Part shown: piece after piece, positions 31,147-42,793 of the stretch
Position numbering within the stretch: the stretch's first letter is position 1
Layout: each line of letters begins with the position of its first letter
Assembly: GCA_946811695.1 (NCBI GenBank)
Contig: OX328131.1
Location: 15,092,289-15,156,288, forward strand
Reading direction: 5' to 3'
DNA from: Gonocerus acuteangulatus
Taxonomy: Eukaryota; Arthropoda; Insecta; Hemiptera; Coreidae
Length of the DNA stretch: 64,000 nucleotides
Made by a program: the position numbers and the translations under genes
Notes under the pieces: generated by a model
Seen by the model: the letters and a program-made list of their open reading frames with translations, nothing else
What the model was told of the DNA's origin: nothing
Databases searched by the model: none

Positions 31147-32080
31147 ACTCTAATAAAAAAAAAACTAATTTTAGAACACAAAAACAAAGGAAGTAAGGGG
31201 GGGGGGGAAGAAAGATCAGGAACATTTTTAGCAAACAGCTGATTTAAATTAAACTAGTGCCTACTATAAAAACAATCATGGGAAAAATTTCACTCATCAT
31301 GTCTATTTACTTTTTCCTGGCCGCATTTTTCTTCGTTCTTTTTGTTTTTCGAGGTTTCCTCTGCTGCAGACAGTTTGTATTTTCATTACTCCCAGAGCTT
31401 TCCATTCTTTCCACATCTTCATTTTCATTCGGTCGACTTCCCACTTGTCGGGTCATGCTACTACCAGATTCCTTTCGAGGACCCTGGGTTAAGATATCAA
31501 ATCATTCCTTCTAAATCAAGATATTTCCTCGAGATCGGAACGCCAGAGAACTCACCTCCTAAAATTTATGGATTATATACGTTCTTTTCTTTTTAGCGTG
31601 GTATTTTAGGATCTTTTATACAACCATCATCATTCTTAGAATGGTTTGTAGTTTCATGAAATTCTTTAATGACATCTAAAGCTGTTGTAGTAGGATTTTC
31701 TATTTATTTTTATTTAAGTTGTTCCGAATATATTCCCGTAAAAATTAGCTTGCCTCCTCTCAACATCTGAGGACTTCTTGCACATGTTCCCTGGACTGTA
31801 ATGATAAGAGATAAGATTAGATACATATAAAGTATGATTACAGAGACTCGATGGAGTTCGATGTCAGAGTACACGTGCTTGCCTGCCTAGACTTCAAGGC
31901 CGGACACGCGGCGAATGTCAAAGCCTTGGCGATACATAATGATTGGTTAGAGAGAACGGAAATACGATTGGAACATACCTAAGCAGAAAACTTGGCAGAT
32001 TCCAGCACGTAGAGTTATTGCATAAATATATTCTATTGCTGTGGTCTTTTTGCGAAGACCACATCCGGTTACTTTCAAGT
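31147..32080. other. No gene recognised
   Basis: A G run at 31197-31208. Short open frames at 31257-31596 have no recognised domain. Confidence 0.35.
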
Positions 32081-32084
32081 ATCT

Positions 32085-32280
32085 CTAGTGATTTGACCGT
32101 GATTTTTAAGGCTTGAGCACTTAGAACTCCGTGCCAAAGGTCGTAGGTTCGATTCCCTCCTGGGGTGGTGGCTTTTCTTTAGAAAATAAAGGCATCAGCC
32201 CTATCCTGGCTAGAAAAGAATGGTAACCTATAGATGACCCGTCATGACAATGGACGTTAAAATTCAAATAAATAAATTTT
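32085..32280 (+). mobile_element. tRNA-derived SINE (left of a tail-to-tail pair)
   Basis: The head has the B box GTAGGTTCGATTCCC, followed by the body with GGCATCAGCCCTATCCTGGC and GGTAACCTATAGATGACCCG. It ends in an A/T tail at about 32262-32280, where it meets the inverted copy. Confidence 0.75.
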
Positions 32281-32490
32281 AACGTTTATTATTAAGTTAG
32301 AATTCTAGGACGGGTTATCTATAGGTCACCACCCCTTTCTAGCCAGAATAGGGCTGATGCCTTTTCTTCTTTCGAAAAAAAAGTCACCATCCAAAATTGG
32401 GAATCGAACCCACGACCCTTGGCATGGAGTATTAAACGTTCGGGCACACAGGACACGATCTGTATCGCGGCGACAAGCGATCCAACGATT
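32281..32490 (-). mobile_element. tRNA-derived SINE (right of a tail-to-tail pair)
   Basis: The reverse complement has GTGGGTTCGATTCCC, GGCATCAGCCCTATTCTGGC and GACCTATAGATAACCCG. Same family as the left copy but diverged, so the pair arose from two insertions or an old inversion. Confidence 0.75.
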
Positions 32491-33070
32491 GTCGCAGCGG
32501 TCTGCAATTAAGGGGACATCACATAGGACCCGATATCTTTGTGAGAAATACAGTTCTTAATTTTGGTAAAGAATATACATTCAACAAGCAAAGTAGAATT
32601 CATATATATTTTTTTTTTTTATTAGAAGAACGTAACCTCAAAACATATTATTTTCAACGAGTAATTCAGTTTCCTCACTCATTTTATCGCGCGATAAATC
32701 TGTAATTTTTTACAACTGTATCGCCCGGCAAAGCGATAGACAAGCTCTCTGCGACATATCGTCCTCTGTGTGACGGGGTTGATGTTATACTGTGTAATAC
32801 AAGTAGATCGCCTCCCATCCTCGGTCAGATATCGCTGTCCGACGCGATTAAGATCGCGTTCTGTGTACCCGAGCCTTAAGTGTCACTTCCACCGGGCTTC
32901 CGACCTTCATATTTCTTTTAATTATTATTATTGAACATTGAATTAACGTTTATTTGTGAATACAGCGTTATTAAAAAATGGGTCTTTTGAAATTAGCTCG
33001 AGATATTCCTGACAAAAAGAATGCATTTGAGTAATTACAAGAAAATGGAATATTACATAGAACAAGGGGT
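32491..33070. other. No gene seen
   Basis: GC-richer stretch at 32690-32880 with several CGCGATA/TATCGC-type inverted motifs; no ORF or known element. Confidence 0.35.
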
Positions 33071-33175
33071 TTGTAACGTTACATTTTCTAGTCGGCACTT
33101 CCCGATTGTGTCGTGAGGTTAACCTTATAAGCAGGGATCCTCCCTATGGACGGAGGGAGGAACCGCGCTGATGTA
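33070..33175 (+). repeat. Isolated family A tail
   Basis: Carries AGTCGGCACTTCCCGATTG, the CCTCCCTATGGACGGAGG hairpin and AACCGCGCT, without the rest of the element. Confidence 0.6.
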
Positions 33176-33198
33176 TATGTACATGTATATGTATATGT

Positions 33199-33257
<59 letters not shown>

Positions 33258-33260
33258 AAT

Positions 33261-33657
33261 TTAGTTGTTTACATTGGCTCTCATAACCCGCATAGCAGTG
33301 AACTTTAGTGCTTAATAACTTCTTTCCTAGTTGAATGCGAAGTTTTTTTTTAACGTATTCGTGTTTAGTAAATCAAAATACGTTATTTTTATTTTTTATT
33401 TATTTATTTATTTATTTATTTTTTTTTTACGGCACATCTACATCTAGGTCATTAGCGCCGACATCCAGGGTGCAGCGAGGAATTTTACCAGCGAGCCGTG
33501 GGATAATAAAATTCCTGCCGGAGGTTGGGAATCGAACCCACCATCTCCCGCTTATGAATCCAAGGCGCTAGCCATTAGACCACGCGAGACCCCAAAAATA
33601 CGTTATTGTACAAAATTTGAAAGAAATCGGATTAGAGGTCGTGAAACTTCAGTTTTA

Positions 33658-33715
<58 letters not shown>

Positions 33716-34260
33716 AGACAGACAGATAGCAAGATAAATACATCTACTTTGAGTAAACACTCAGGGCTAAATAATTTTCTAGAGCCGTATTGAATTAGTG
33801 CATGAAGGAAATTGTGAATGAAATCGATTTGACCTTGAAGCATTAGCTGAATTGTCCAATGAGAAGAGATTTACACAGCTCAATGGACTCAAGTAGTGGA
33901 TGAGGGTGAGTAATTTCAGGAGAGGGTGGTACTTCTTATCGGCACCTTTCTCAGGTTCCACTAATAATTGATTTTATAATATTTATAATGCGCTCTGCTT
34001 TCAAGTTTTGTTGATTTAGCAGAAGCAGGCTATGGATTGTGCTGCTGAAATGGTTAGTGGACTGTATGAATAAGAAAAGGCTAATTTAATAGTTGAAACA
34101 ATGGTAAAAATGCAGTTTCACGCCCTCCAAACCGATTTCTTTCAAATTTTGTACAATAACGTATTTTGATGCACTAAACACGAATACGATAAAAGGAAAG
34201 AAGTTATTAAGCACTTAAGTTCACTGTTATGCAGGTTATGAGAACTAATGTAAACAATGA
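33261..34260. mobile_element. Family D inverted-repeat element carrying a SINE
   Basis: The arm at 33261-33660 (less the SINE) is inverted relative to 34100-34260, as in 17945-18665. The plus arm ends at a (TA)n tract (33661-33711). Between the arms is unrecognised sequence. Confidence 0.65.
33388..33594 (-). mobile_element. tRNA-derived SINE with target-site duplication
   Basis: The reverse complement starts GGGGTCTCGCGTGGTCTAAT with an A box, has the B box GGTGGGTTCGATTCCC, then a body and an (AAATA)n tail. The 13-bp duplication AAAATACGTTATT flanks it at 33375-33387 and 33595-33607. It is inserted in an arm of family D, and the uninterrupted arm at 18600-18640 shows the empty site. Confidence 0.9.
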
Positions 34261-34471
34261 GAAACAATGAAATTTGCACCTCCTATCACCATTCCAAATG
34301 TTTTAACAGCGATATTATTACTTTAATAATTTTTAACTGATTTGGACCAGTTATCCCCACCATGCGTCTACCGGTGTCGCTTCTCACCCAGTAAACACCA
34401 CGGAGCAGGGATGAAAACGAAGTCGGTCTACTGTCTTTCTCACACAATAACCTTTTTCTCACTCCTACAGT

Positions 34472-34729
34472 TTTCAGTCATTACCTACAGACGTGCCAAT
34501 TGAATTTAAATCCGTTAAATTTCCAATTAGATTGGCTTTTGCGGTGGCAATCAATAAGTCTCAAGTCCAAATGACGTCTGTTTGTGACTTAGATTTGGAC
34601 ATACCGTGTTTATCACAAGGAAAATTATATGTGACATGTTCTCGCGAGGGTAAGCCATCCAGTTTGTTTGTGCTGGCTTAAGATGGGCTAACAAATAATC
34701 TTTTACACTACGATGCACGAAGAGATTGA
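34472..34729 (+). pseudogene. Helitron RepHel helicase, C-terminal end
   Basis: The frame gives FQSLPTDVPIEFKSVKFPIR, LAFAVAINKSQVQM, CDLDLDIPCLSQGKLYVTCS and REGKPSSLFVLA. After a premature stop at 34679 it continues DGLTNNLLHYDARRD. This is the PIF1-type helicase end of Helitron proteins, including the conserved INKSQ and YV(A/T)CSR blocks. The Rep domain and earlier helicase motifs are absent. Confidence 0.88.
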
Positions 34730-34964
34730 CATTTTTTATTATTTGTTGTCATAATCAGTGATGTAGATATCAATTTAAATATATTAGTTGAGATAATAAG
34801 GTATTATGAATTGAAGAAATGGATTTTTGGTGTTTTGTTATTTTTATAGGCCGTCATCCTTCACAGCACTCTATTCCTCTTTCAACCATAGACCACATCC
34901 TCAATCACTTACAATAAGTTAGTTATATTTAATTTGACTACCAAAGTAATCACTAAAGGTCATT

Positions 34965-34998
34965 CACATGGCAAAACAAGGTTTGCCAGATCGGCTAG
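34965..34998 (+). mobile_element. 3' terminus of the autonomous-type Helitron
   Basis: The hairpin GGCAAA...TTTGCC is followed ten bases later by CTAG (34995-34998) and T. It lies about 240 bp after the helicase tail in the same direction, so it is the end of the same element. Confidence 0.8.
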
Positions 34999-35054
34999 TA
35001 TATATATATATACGAAACATTCTTCGTATAATTGAATGTTTCGTATAAGTGAGT

Positions 35055-35512
35055 ATCGTATAAGAGAGACTCCACTGTAAATATATATCTGAGGACCCCA
35101 GATTGAGTGACAAACTCTGTTCCGAGGAAAATGGAGTCAAAGTAGAAAATATGTGGTAATAAATATAAAAAAAAAAAAAAAAATCATAGTTCCGATCATA
35201 CTAGACGAATCCTCCGGTCCTTAGCTGTTTATTATCGATAATACATAATAGGTACATCATACGGTTTATGATAAATATGCAAAAGAATTGGAGAATCTGC
35301 ACATAGACCCCTTAATTTCCTTCTGGATTTAATATTACAAAACTGACAATACTCAAGAGAAGAGAAACTAGGTGACAGCAACTGTCAAGAAAATCACTTG
35401 GATCTCTCTACCACCCACAAAATAACGGTTTTCACAACCCATTCCTGTATCTAACTCATTTTTGTTTCAAAAATGGCACTTAGAAGCTTGACTTCTGAGG
35501 CCCTCATATTAT
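35055..35512 (+). repeat. Interspersed repeat X, copy 3
   Basis: Matches 16787-17250 closely, with an A run inserted at 35167-35184. It ends at the same TA-rich point, where a different element begins. Confidence 0.75.
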
Positions 35513-35513
35513 A

Positions 35514-35943
35514 TATATCGCACTAGTATTTCTAAAGTGACACAACTCAAAAATAAATAATTCAATCAATAATGCTTCAGTTATGACTATGAAATATATC
35601 TTCATCAACCATCAAAACTGTATGTACCTAGCTTCGGAGCTTGTACACCAGAGGGCACTTGGGTAACTCTTCCTGTCTTAATGCTAAGGCCCCTACATAG
35701 GCAAGAGTGACACATTTTCAGTTGAGTTTTATTTATTTTTAAGGTTTTTATGACAAACTTTTACTCATTAAAACAAAATTTCAGGGAGGGGGCTGCCCAC
35801 CCCCTTAATTACGCCCATGAAGTGTAAGACCAGATTATTTATATATACTGATACATTTTTGAAAGTTTTGTTTACTGTTTTTAATTTACTTTTTCTTTTC
35901 TCTTTTTTATTTATTTATATTTTCAATTTTTTCCCCTTATTTA

Positions 35944-36016
<73 letters not shown>

Positions 36017-36099
36017 CCTAATAGATTATATTAGTTTTATGTATTATTTTTGATTTTAGTGTATATTTTCTTGTATTGTTTATAAATTGTATATAATTA

Positions 36100-36144
<45 letters not shown>

Positions 36145-36712
36145 GAGTATATCCTCTCATTAAGATAATAATAATAAGAGAGAAAAACTATTATAAAAAA
36201 AAAGTTGTAAATCTGACCTGTCTGTGTACGGAGAACGGGGATATTGATGAAGAAGTAGATTGTGAAGTATGGACAAGAAGGAAGGTGATGATGAACTGAC
36301 TATGATTGTGATTGATATAGTCGTGAGCAATCCCCACTTTTAACTCGACTCCCACTACTCTCTAACTCCTGTAGTTATCTAATGATACACAGTTCTAGAG
36401 CAAATATTTATTATACGACATTATCTTAAACGGCAAAAAGGTTACTCGAGTATAGGATTTGAATGGATAATAATTGCGGCATTAGTCCGTTTCGACAGGC
36501 GTGATGAAGTAGTAGGCTCAATTTTATATCTGAGGACGTGAAATAATTCTTCTAAGAAAGCAGGAATTATTTTATATTCTAATCTACAGTATTTGTGACC
36601 CAATTAAGTATATTCACTTTGAATGAATAAATAAATGAAAAAAATAACTTTACACAGATTGCTGTGATATCTATAAAAATACATTTTTACATTTATTTAA
36701 AACAATTAATAA

Positions 36713-36765
<53 letters not shown>

Positions 36766-38497
36766 GGGATGGTTATATTAATTTTAAAAGTGAAGAAACA
36801 AAATTAGGAGCCTCAAAAATATTGGTGGTAGAAGAATTAAAAATTTCTAAAAATATTACTAACTAAATATTTATTGTCACTTTACATAATTTAATAAATC
36901 AAGTTTTACACAATTTCAATATTTAAGTCTGCATGAAAAATTCTGAATATGAATAAAGTATAAAATATGGGAAATAAAAATATATGTAACTAATAGATAA
37001 TCACTTTGAAGAAATCCATTTTTTCGAAGTCTTGTTTTTTCTTCAAAATTTTGGACGATCAAAACTGTAAAACTGAAATTTTGTGAAATTTCATGACTTT
37101 TTCTTGCTTTATTTTCAATTTCATGACATTTTTGTGATTTTAGTGACTTTTTCGTGCAGTAGACACCCTGTATATGTATAAAATAAAAAAAAAATAAAAA
37201 AAAAAAACAAGAAAAAAAACAAACTCTAACACTATTTAAAAAACTTTAAATAAATAAAAAAACGAACATATGTACATATTTATACAAAGAACAGAGGGCT
37301 TGTGGAATACTGGAGCAAGAAGGGGATGAGGAGGGTGGAGCAATGATGAAACTATATACAGAGGGAATAAGAATATAAAGTCATAATTAATAGTTCAATA
37401 TAAAAAAAATAACAAAAACAAATAAATAAAAAAAGAAAAAGAAATCCATCATATAAATAAAAAGAAGAGAGTGAATATGGAGGGCTTGTGGAATACTGGA
37501 GCAAAAAGGAGATAAGGAGAATTGTTCAATATAAATTAAATAATAAAAAAAATACGGTCCTAATGACCACAGCAGTCGATGCACCGGGGGAGAAAAAAAT
37601 AAAATAAATAAACAAAACAAATAAAAAAGAGAAAAGAAAAAGTAAATTAATAAACATAAGACAAAACTTTCAAAAATGTTTCAGTATATATAAATAATCT
37701 GGTCTTACACTTCATGGGCATATTTAAGGGGGTGGGACTGCAGCCCCCTCCCTCAAATTTTGTTTTAATGATTAAAAAAGTCATAAAAACCTCGAAAATA
37801 AATTGAATAAGATCACTTAATTTAGAAAAAATATTTGGGGGGGGGGGGGGAATAGCGTTTTAGTTGGCTAACTATTCCAAGTTCTTGATTGTTAGTATTC
37901 CATACCTCCTATACAGAGAAAATTACTTCCTATATACTCAAACGTTACACTTAAAGTAACCATTGACTTCTAATGAAAAGCCTATTGTTCAAACATTTGA
38001 GGAGGTGAGGTGCAAAACTTGTTTGTTCCACAGGAAACGTTTTTCTTGAAATTCAAAACTGGATGGCCGAAAACTTAAGTAGAGATTAGCCAGATAATTT
38101 TTTTTCCCCCTCGAAACGTACAGCTTTAAGTTTTATATCATACAACTTATCACACTAGTATTTCTGAAGTGACACTACTCAAAAATCGGTGTTTTTCAGT
38201 TAGGACTATGAAAGACATGGTAAATATCTCTTGATCAACCATCAAAACTCTGTGAACCTACCTTCAGAGCTTGTATTCCAGAGGGCAGTTGTGTCACTCT
38301 TCTTGCCTTAATGCTAAGTCCCCTTAGCTGAAGAATTTTTAGTCTGGCTCTGAGAAGTGGGGGCCCGTGATCTGGTCCTGGGCCCGGCTCTGAGATGTGG
38401 CGGCCCTGCTTGTGTCACTCTTCCTGTCTTAATGCTAACATTTTCAGTTGAATTTTATTTTGAGTTCTGTCACTTTGAAAATACTAGTACGATATAA
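35514..38497. mobile_element. Nested TIR element with large internal inverted arms
   Basis: The left end (CACTAGTATTTCTAAAGTG) and right end (inverse CTAGTATTTTCAAAGTGAC) are terminal inverted repeats of about 38 bp. Inside, 35690-35945 is the reverse complement of 37570-37830, sharing CATGAAGTGTAAGACCAG and CCACCCCCTTAA. Several (TA)n tracts occur (35944-36013, 36107-36140, 36717-36760). A tandem-like block with GGCTTGTGGAATACTGGAGC occurs at 37298 and 37482. No coding region was found. Confidence 0.6.
38150..38497. mobile_element. MITE of about 345 bp
   Basis: The left end CACTAGTATTTCTGAAGTG pairs with the right end near 38464-38490. The body (AACCATCAAAACTCTGTGAA, GCTTGTATTCCAGAGGGCA) is shared with 35580-35700. 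It may be a separate copy of the element beginning at 35514. Confidence 0.65.
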
Positions 38498-38499
38498 TG

Positions 38500-40590
38500 A
38501 AATAGCATTAATATATCTTTTAGAATCCACTCCCATCTCAAATTAAAAAAAATGGAACGAACGAGTTTTGCACCTCAATTAATATTCCCGACGTCAATAT
38601 TAATATAAGAAAATAAGGTTTTAAAATATAAATAAACATTGACATAGGTTAGTTATATTAATATAAATGATAAAATAAGAGAGTTTTAATTAGAAGATAA
38701 CACTTACTTCATTTTTTTCGAATTGTTTGCAAATGGCCAAAACATTATAAGAAGATGACATAAATAAATAAAGTAATTTGTGGTTTGAGGTAACGATCAA
38801 ATTAAGTCATTAAATAGTACATTTTGTAAAAATTTTATTTTTTTTTTTATTTGTTCAGAATAAATTAATTTCCAGAAGTATATTTCATAGCAATAAGTTC
38901 ATTTTATAACCATTAGTTTTATTATACTCATACTGATAATTAAATAAATTTGGACATTTTCACTGGATTTAAGTAAGAAGTAATGTATTTTAGAAAGAGT
39001 ACCTTTTCTGAGCTACGGCCTACAGTTTCCTTGATTGAACTGTTCAGTTTGAATATGTAGAGTATGCCAGCTATTTCTGGCGCGGGCAGACTGGGATGGA
39101 ATAACATAGGAATTCATGAGTCTTTAATCATTATTTTCATTCAACAATATACAAATGTTTTACTTATTCCTTTATTTTAAAAACGATAAAGGCATTTGAT
39201 CATTTTAATGATGTTGTGTAGTTCTGAGGTATAATTATTATAACAGGCTAATTTATATATACATGTTATTTACCTACTCTCAATTTTGGAATAATTTTCT
39301 AATATATTTTGATAATCATGGTAAAGAAAAATCTTTTGTGACACTGTTTAATTTTAGAAAAGAGTATAGAATATACACTCTATTTCTTTACAGGCTCTAT
39401 ATCTTTTCATCATCTTTTGTCCAAGAATAACAGTATATATGTATAATTTTTTAACTTTTATTACTGTTAGTGGTTTCTACTCCGAACATCTGGATAAGGG
39501 TGAATCGCTACATTTGTGAGTTCTACAATCAATATAAATAAATAAATAACAGTTGAGGCCAAAGATAAAATAATTAAAATTTTACGTGACCCATCCATTT
39601 GATGAAATGTACATTTTCCATGGAAAGTGGATCTATTTTAGAAATTGTGCTATTAAATTTTGGTTTGTAAATTTTCTATTTCTAAATATTCTATTTTTCT
39701 TTTTTTCGTAAATGACCAATTTTTTTAGTTTACTCAATTTTATTTCCCGACTGAATATTTCCATGCATACCTTTATCGAAATTCATGGTTAATGTTACAA
39801 AAGCTTGGTATTGTTTGAAGATTTATAATTATTAGAAAATAATATTGTGGTACTACAATAAAGATAAAGAATATTAAAAAAGAGTAAAAACAAAATATGT
39901 TGTCAAATATAAATATGACAAATTATAAAATTGACACAGTATTGAAGTATCTGGGATTGTGAGTTTCCAAAGAATCAATTAATTTTATATTTTTAATAAA
40001 ATCTAAAAATTAAGGTAAGAAAGGAATTAAATGATTTGATTCCCTGATTAAAGGATTGTAGAAGTGTTCCATGAATTGGGGTTAGGAAAATAATAAACCT
40101 TTTGTAAATAATTTATTTAAATTAAAATTAAAAATACTTAAATTAATATTTTCATTGTTTCATTATCTATTTGTTGAAATTCTGATAAGATGTTATTTGG
40201 AAGTGAGTAGACTGTTTTTTTTTTGTGGGGTGAGGAAATTAATCGAGTTGACTCATGCGGGGTTGTGAATGATATGATGTTTCGAGCATTTAAAAAAAAA
40301 AAAATGTATTCAAGTAATATATCGAAGCAAAAGATGGACGGGATTGTGTCCTATATTATGTTTCCTACACTAGGGAGATCAGCCGAGCTCATCCTCATTT
40401 CTGCAGGAAAAATGTTGGAACAGGAAAAAGTAGGACCAAGTAACAAAAAGCCCAACTCGAAAATAATATTAAATCTGTTTGTGTTAGAATAACAAATTGG
40501 TGGGATGGGGTTTTCGATGAGCACATAAAACACGAAGACGACACTAAGTTCAATGAGAATGTTAACTCAACAGACAGTGAAGGTTGACTA
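38500..40590. other. AT-rich, apparently unique, no gene seen
   Basis: Two kilobases without a convincing exon or familiar repeat. An ORF at 40223-40492 has no recognisable domain. Confidence 0.4.
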
Positions 40591-40591
40591 T

Positions 40592-41381
40592 TTAAGCGTG
40601 TTTCTGCAGTTCTTTGACAACATTGTGATGACCTTTCTTGGCTGCTAACTGCTGAGGAGTTTTTGAATCAGTATTTCTTAAATTTAAATGTGAGCCTTTA
40701 TTAATTAACTCCTTGACGACTTCAAGGTGACCAAGGTGACAGTGGCTAGCAGCTTCATGCAAAGGAGTCCAACAGTATTTAATACCCGAATTGATATCTG
40801 CTCCGTTTGCTAACAATTCCCTCACGACGTCTAAACTGCCATGCAATGCTGCCAGCTGAAGTGGAGTATATTTGAAGTAATCAGTACTTCTTGAATCTAT
40901 TCCCAGCTAAGCATGGCCACTTCTGTATGACCATGCTTAGCACCTTCATGCAAAGGAGTCCAACCGTATTTAATACCCGAATTGATATCTGCTCTGTTTG
41001 CTAACAATTCCCTCACGACGTCTAAACTGCCATGCAATGCTGCCAGCTGAAGTGGAGTATATTTGAAGTAATCAGTACTTCTTGAATCTATTCTGGCACC
41101 CTTTGATACCAACTCCTTGGCCACTTCAGTATAACCATGCTTAGCAGCTTCATGCAATGGAGTCATTCCGTCTTTATTACCCGAATTGATGTATGCTCCA
41201 TTTGCTATCAATTCCTTCACAATGCCTAAATTGCCATACAATTCTGCCAGCTGCAATGGACTAAACTTTTATGTCATTTGTGGTTCTAGTGTCCACATCT
41301 TCGCCATTAGAAAGAAGTTCTTCAACCACGCGAAGGTTGTTCAACTTTGCGGCTTTGTGCAGCGCAGCCATGCCGTTCTTA
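40592..41381 (-). pseudogene. Ankyrin-repeat pseudogene (copy of the gene at 60.8-64 kb)
   Basis: The minus-strand frames read KNGMAALHKAAKLNNLRVVE, then after a frameshift SPLQLAELYGN, GMTPLHEAAKHGYTEVAKEL, TPLQLAALHGSLDVVREL, WTPLHEGAKHGHTEVAM, a stop and frame change near 40897, then WTPLHEAAS and TPQQLAAKKGHHNVVKEL. These are the same ankyrin units as in 59504-60205 and 60805-64000. Two frame breaks, one at a junction where part of a repeat is lost, make it dead. Its upstream end is cut by a Helitron terminus at 41389. Confidence 0.85.
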
Positions 41382-41388
41382 TGTTATA

Positions 41389-41560
41389 CTAGCTGATTAC
41401 CCGTGCTTCACCACGGCCGATAAGTAGTTTTTATATTGCGTTAAATAAGGCATGATCATAATTAACGCTACTACGTAATTTTCTACAGCTTATTATTGCA
41501 CGGACTTTAGAGTTACCCTGGAAACACCATGTGGAGGTAATACAACAACCACTTAAAAAG
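41389..41560 (-). mobile_element. Helitron 3' end, third copy
   Basis: The hairpin at about 41399-41417 (CCGTG...CACGG) ends at CTAG (41392-41389) with T next in the reverse direction. It shares about 100 bp with 17252-17360. Confidence 0.6.
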
Positions 41561-42059
41561 TTAGGTTAACAGGGACAAATACACGTTGAAAAGAATAAAA
41601 CTAACAACTTTGAAGTTTTAAGCACTTATCTATCCGATTGACATCGCCCCACCGAACATAACATCAGAATCTTTTTTGTAGAGAATTTAGTAACCTTCCG
41701 AATAGCGATTTTCCACTTACTACGATTTCCCAACCGTTTTCGAGACATTTTAGAAAATATACTGAGATCCAAAAACTTTGTATCACCATTAATACAATTT
41801 TCTTCCACATACTTCTTACCTCCAAACGATACCAAAGTTTAAATATCATAGATTATATGAATGTCAAATACCTGGTACAAGTTTCAAGTGAACCAATCAT
41901 CGTTTCTTCATAACTAAACCGAAAATTAGTTTGGAAAAGTATTTCTATCAAATTTTGTCGTAAACGGTGACAGAAATCGCTTTAAAAATGGTTTCATTCG
42001 TTTTCCTACGTTAAGGCTCCTATAGAACGAGTACCTGCAAGCATATGGACTCGAAAATG
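41560..42059 (+). repeat. Family A-like element, left part (split by a LINE)
   Basis: Carries the family A body text TTAAGCACTTAT, ATCCGATTGACATCG, TTTTCGAGACATTTTAG and TGGTTTCATTCGTTTTCCTA. It resumes at 46010 with the next expected blocks, so the LINE at 42060-46009 is inserted in it. Confidence 0.7.
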
Positions 42060-42090
42060 AAGTCAAATATATACCAGCAATATAGTCAAG

Positions 42091-42450
42091 CATATACCGG
42101 AAGATCTGGACCTGGTTACAATAAGAACTCCCCGGGAGGGCAAAACCGGAAGACCTTCTATCTTAGCCCAATTTGTTCGCCAATCAGTCCGAGATGAACT
42201 CATCCGACTTCGAAGAGTGAAAAGGGACTTCTCTACTCGTCACCTTGGATGGCAGACAGACGAACCAATACACCTTAGCGAACACATGACCCCCGATAAT
42301 CGGCATCTTTATTGGCGCGCGAGGCAGTTGAAGAAAGCTGGGAAGATAAAATATGTTTGGTTCGCTGGTGGGAAAGTCAGATGCCGCCGTGACGATGGAC
42401 AGCCTGGACTCATTATCGCCAAAGCTGAAGACCTGGACGTGTTTGGATGA
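42091..42450 (+). pseudogene. LINE ORF1, C-terminal fragment
   Basis: The frame reads IPEDLDLVTIRTPREGKTGR, FVRQSVRDELIRLRRVKRDF, LTPDN-like HMTPDNRHLYWRARQLKKAG, KIKYVWFAGGKVRCRRDDGQ and AEDLDVFG, then stop. This resembles the nucleic-acid-binding C-terminal domain of LINE ORF1 proteins (FP/L1-type: arginine-rich, k-x-x-W-x-x-G-x-x-x-x-R). The 5' part is lost by truncation. ORF2 begins about 340 bp downstream. Confidence 0.75.
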
Positions 42451-42793
42451 CATCATGGACTCTGTAACCCTACATCTCTCTCGCTTCAATCTGGATTCTC
42501 TCATCTGGCTGTATTACCTGGATCTCATTGGAACGTCTTGTCAACATTTATTAGTATTTTAATTCATAATTTAATTTTAATTTCCTCCCACTCTTACTCT
42601 TACTTTTCTATTTTTTCCTATATTTCGACGTGGATTATGTCCGCCACAGTTTTATATTACTTTTTTCTTACACTCCCCTTTCAGCCTGGTTGTATCCTGG
42701 TCTGTCTTGTCCCCTCAATTCCCTGTAAAGCGTCTTTTTACTATTTTTTCTCGTTCTGTACCAATTTTACTGTCTTTTTCTTCTTCGTCTCTT

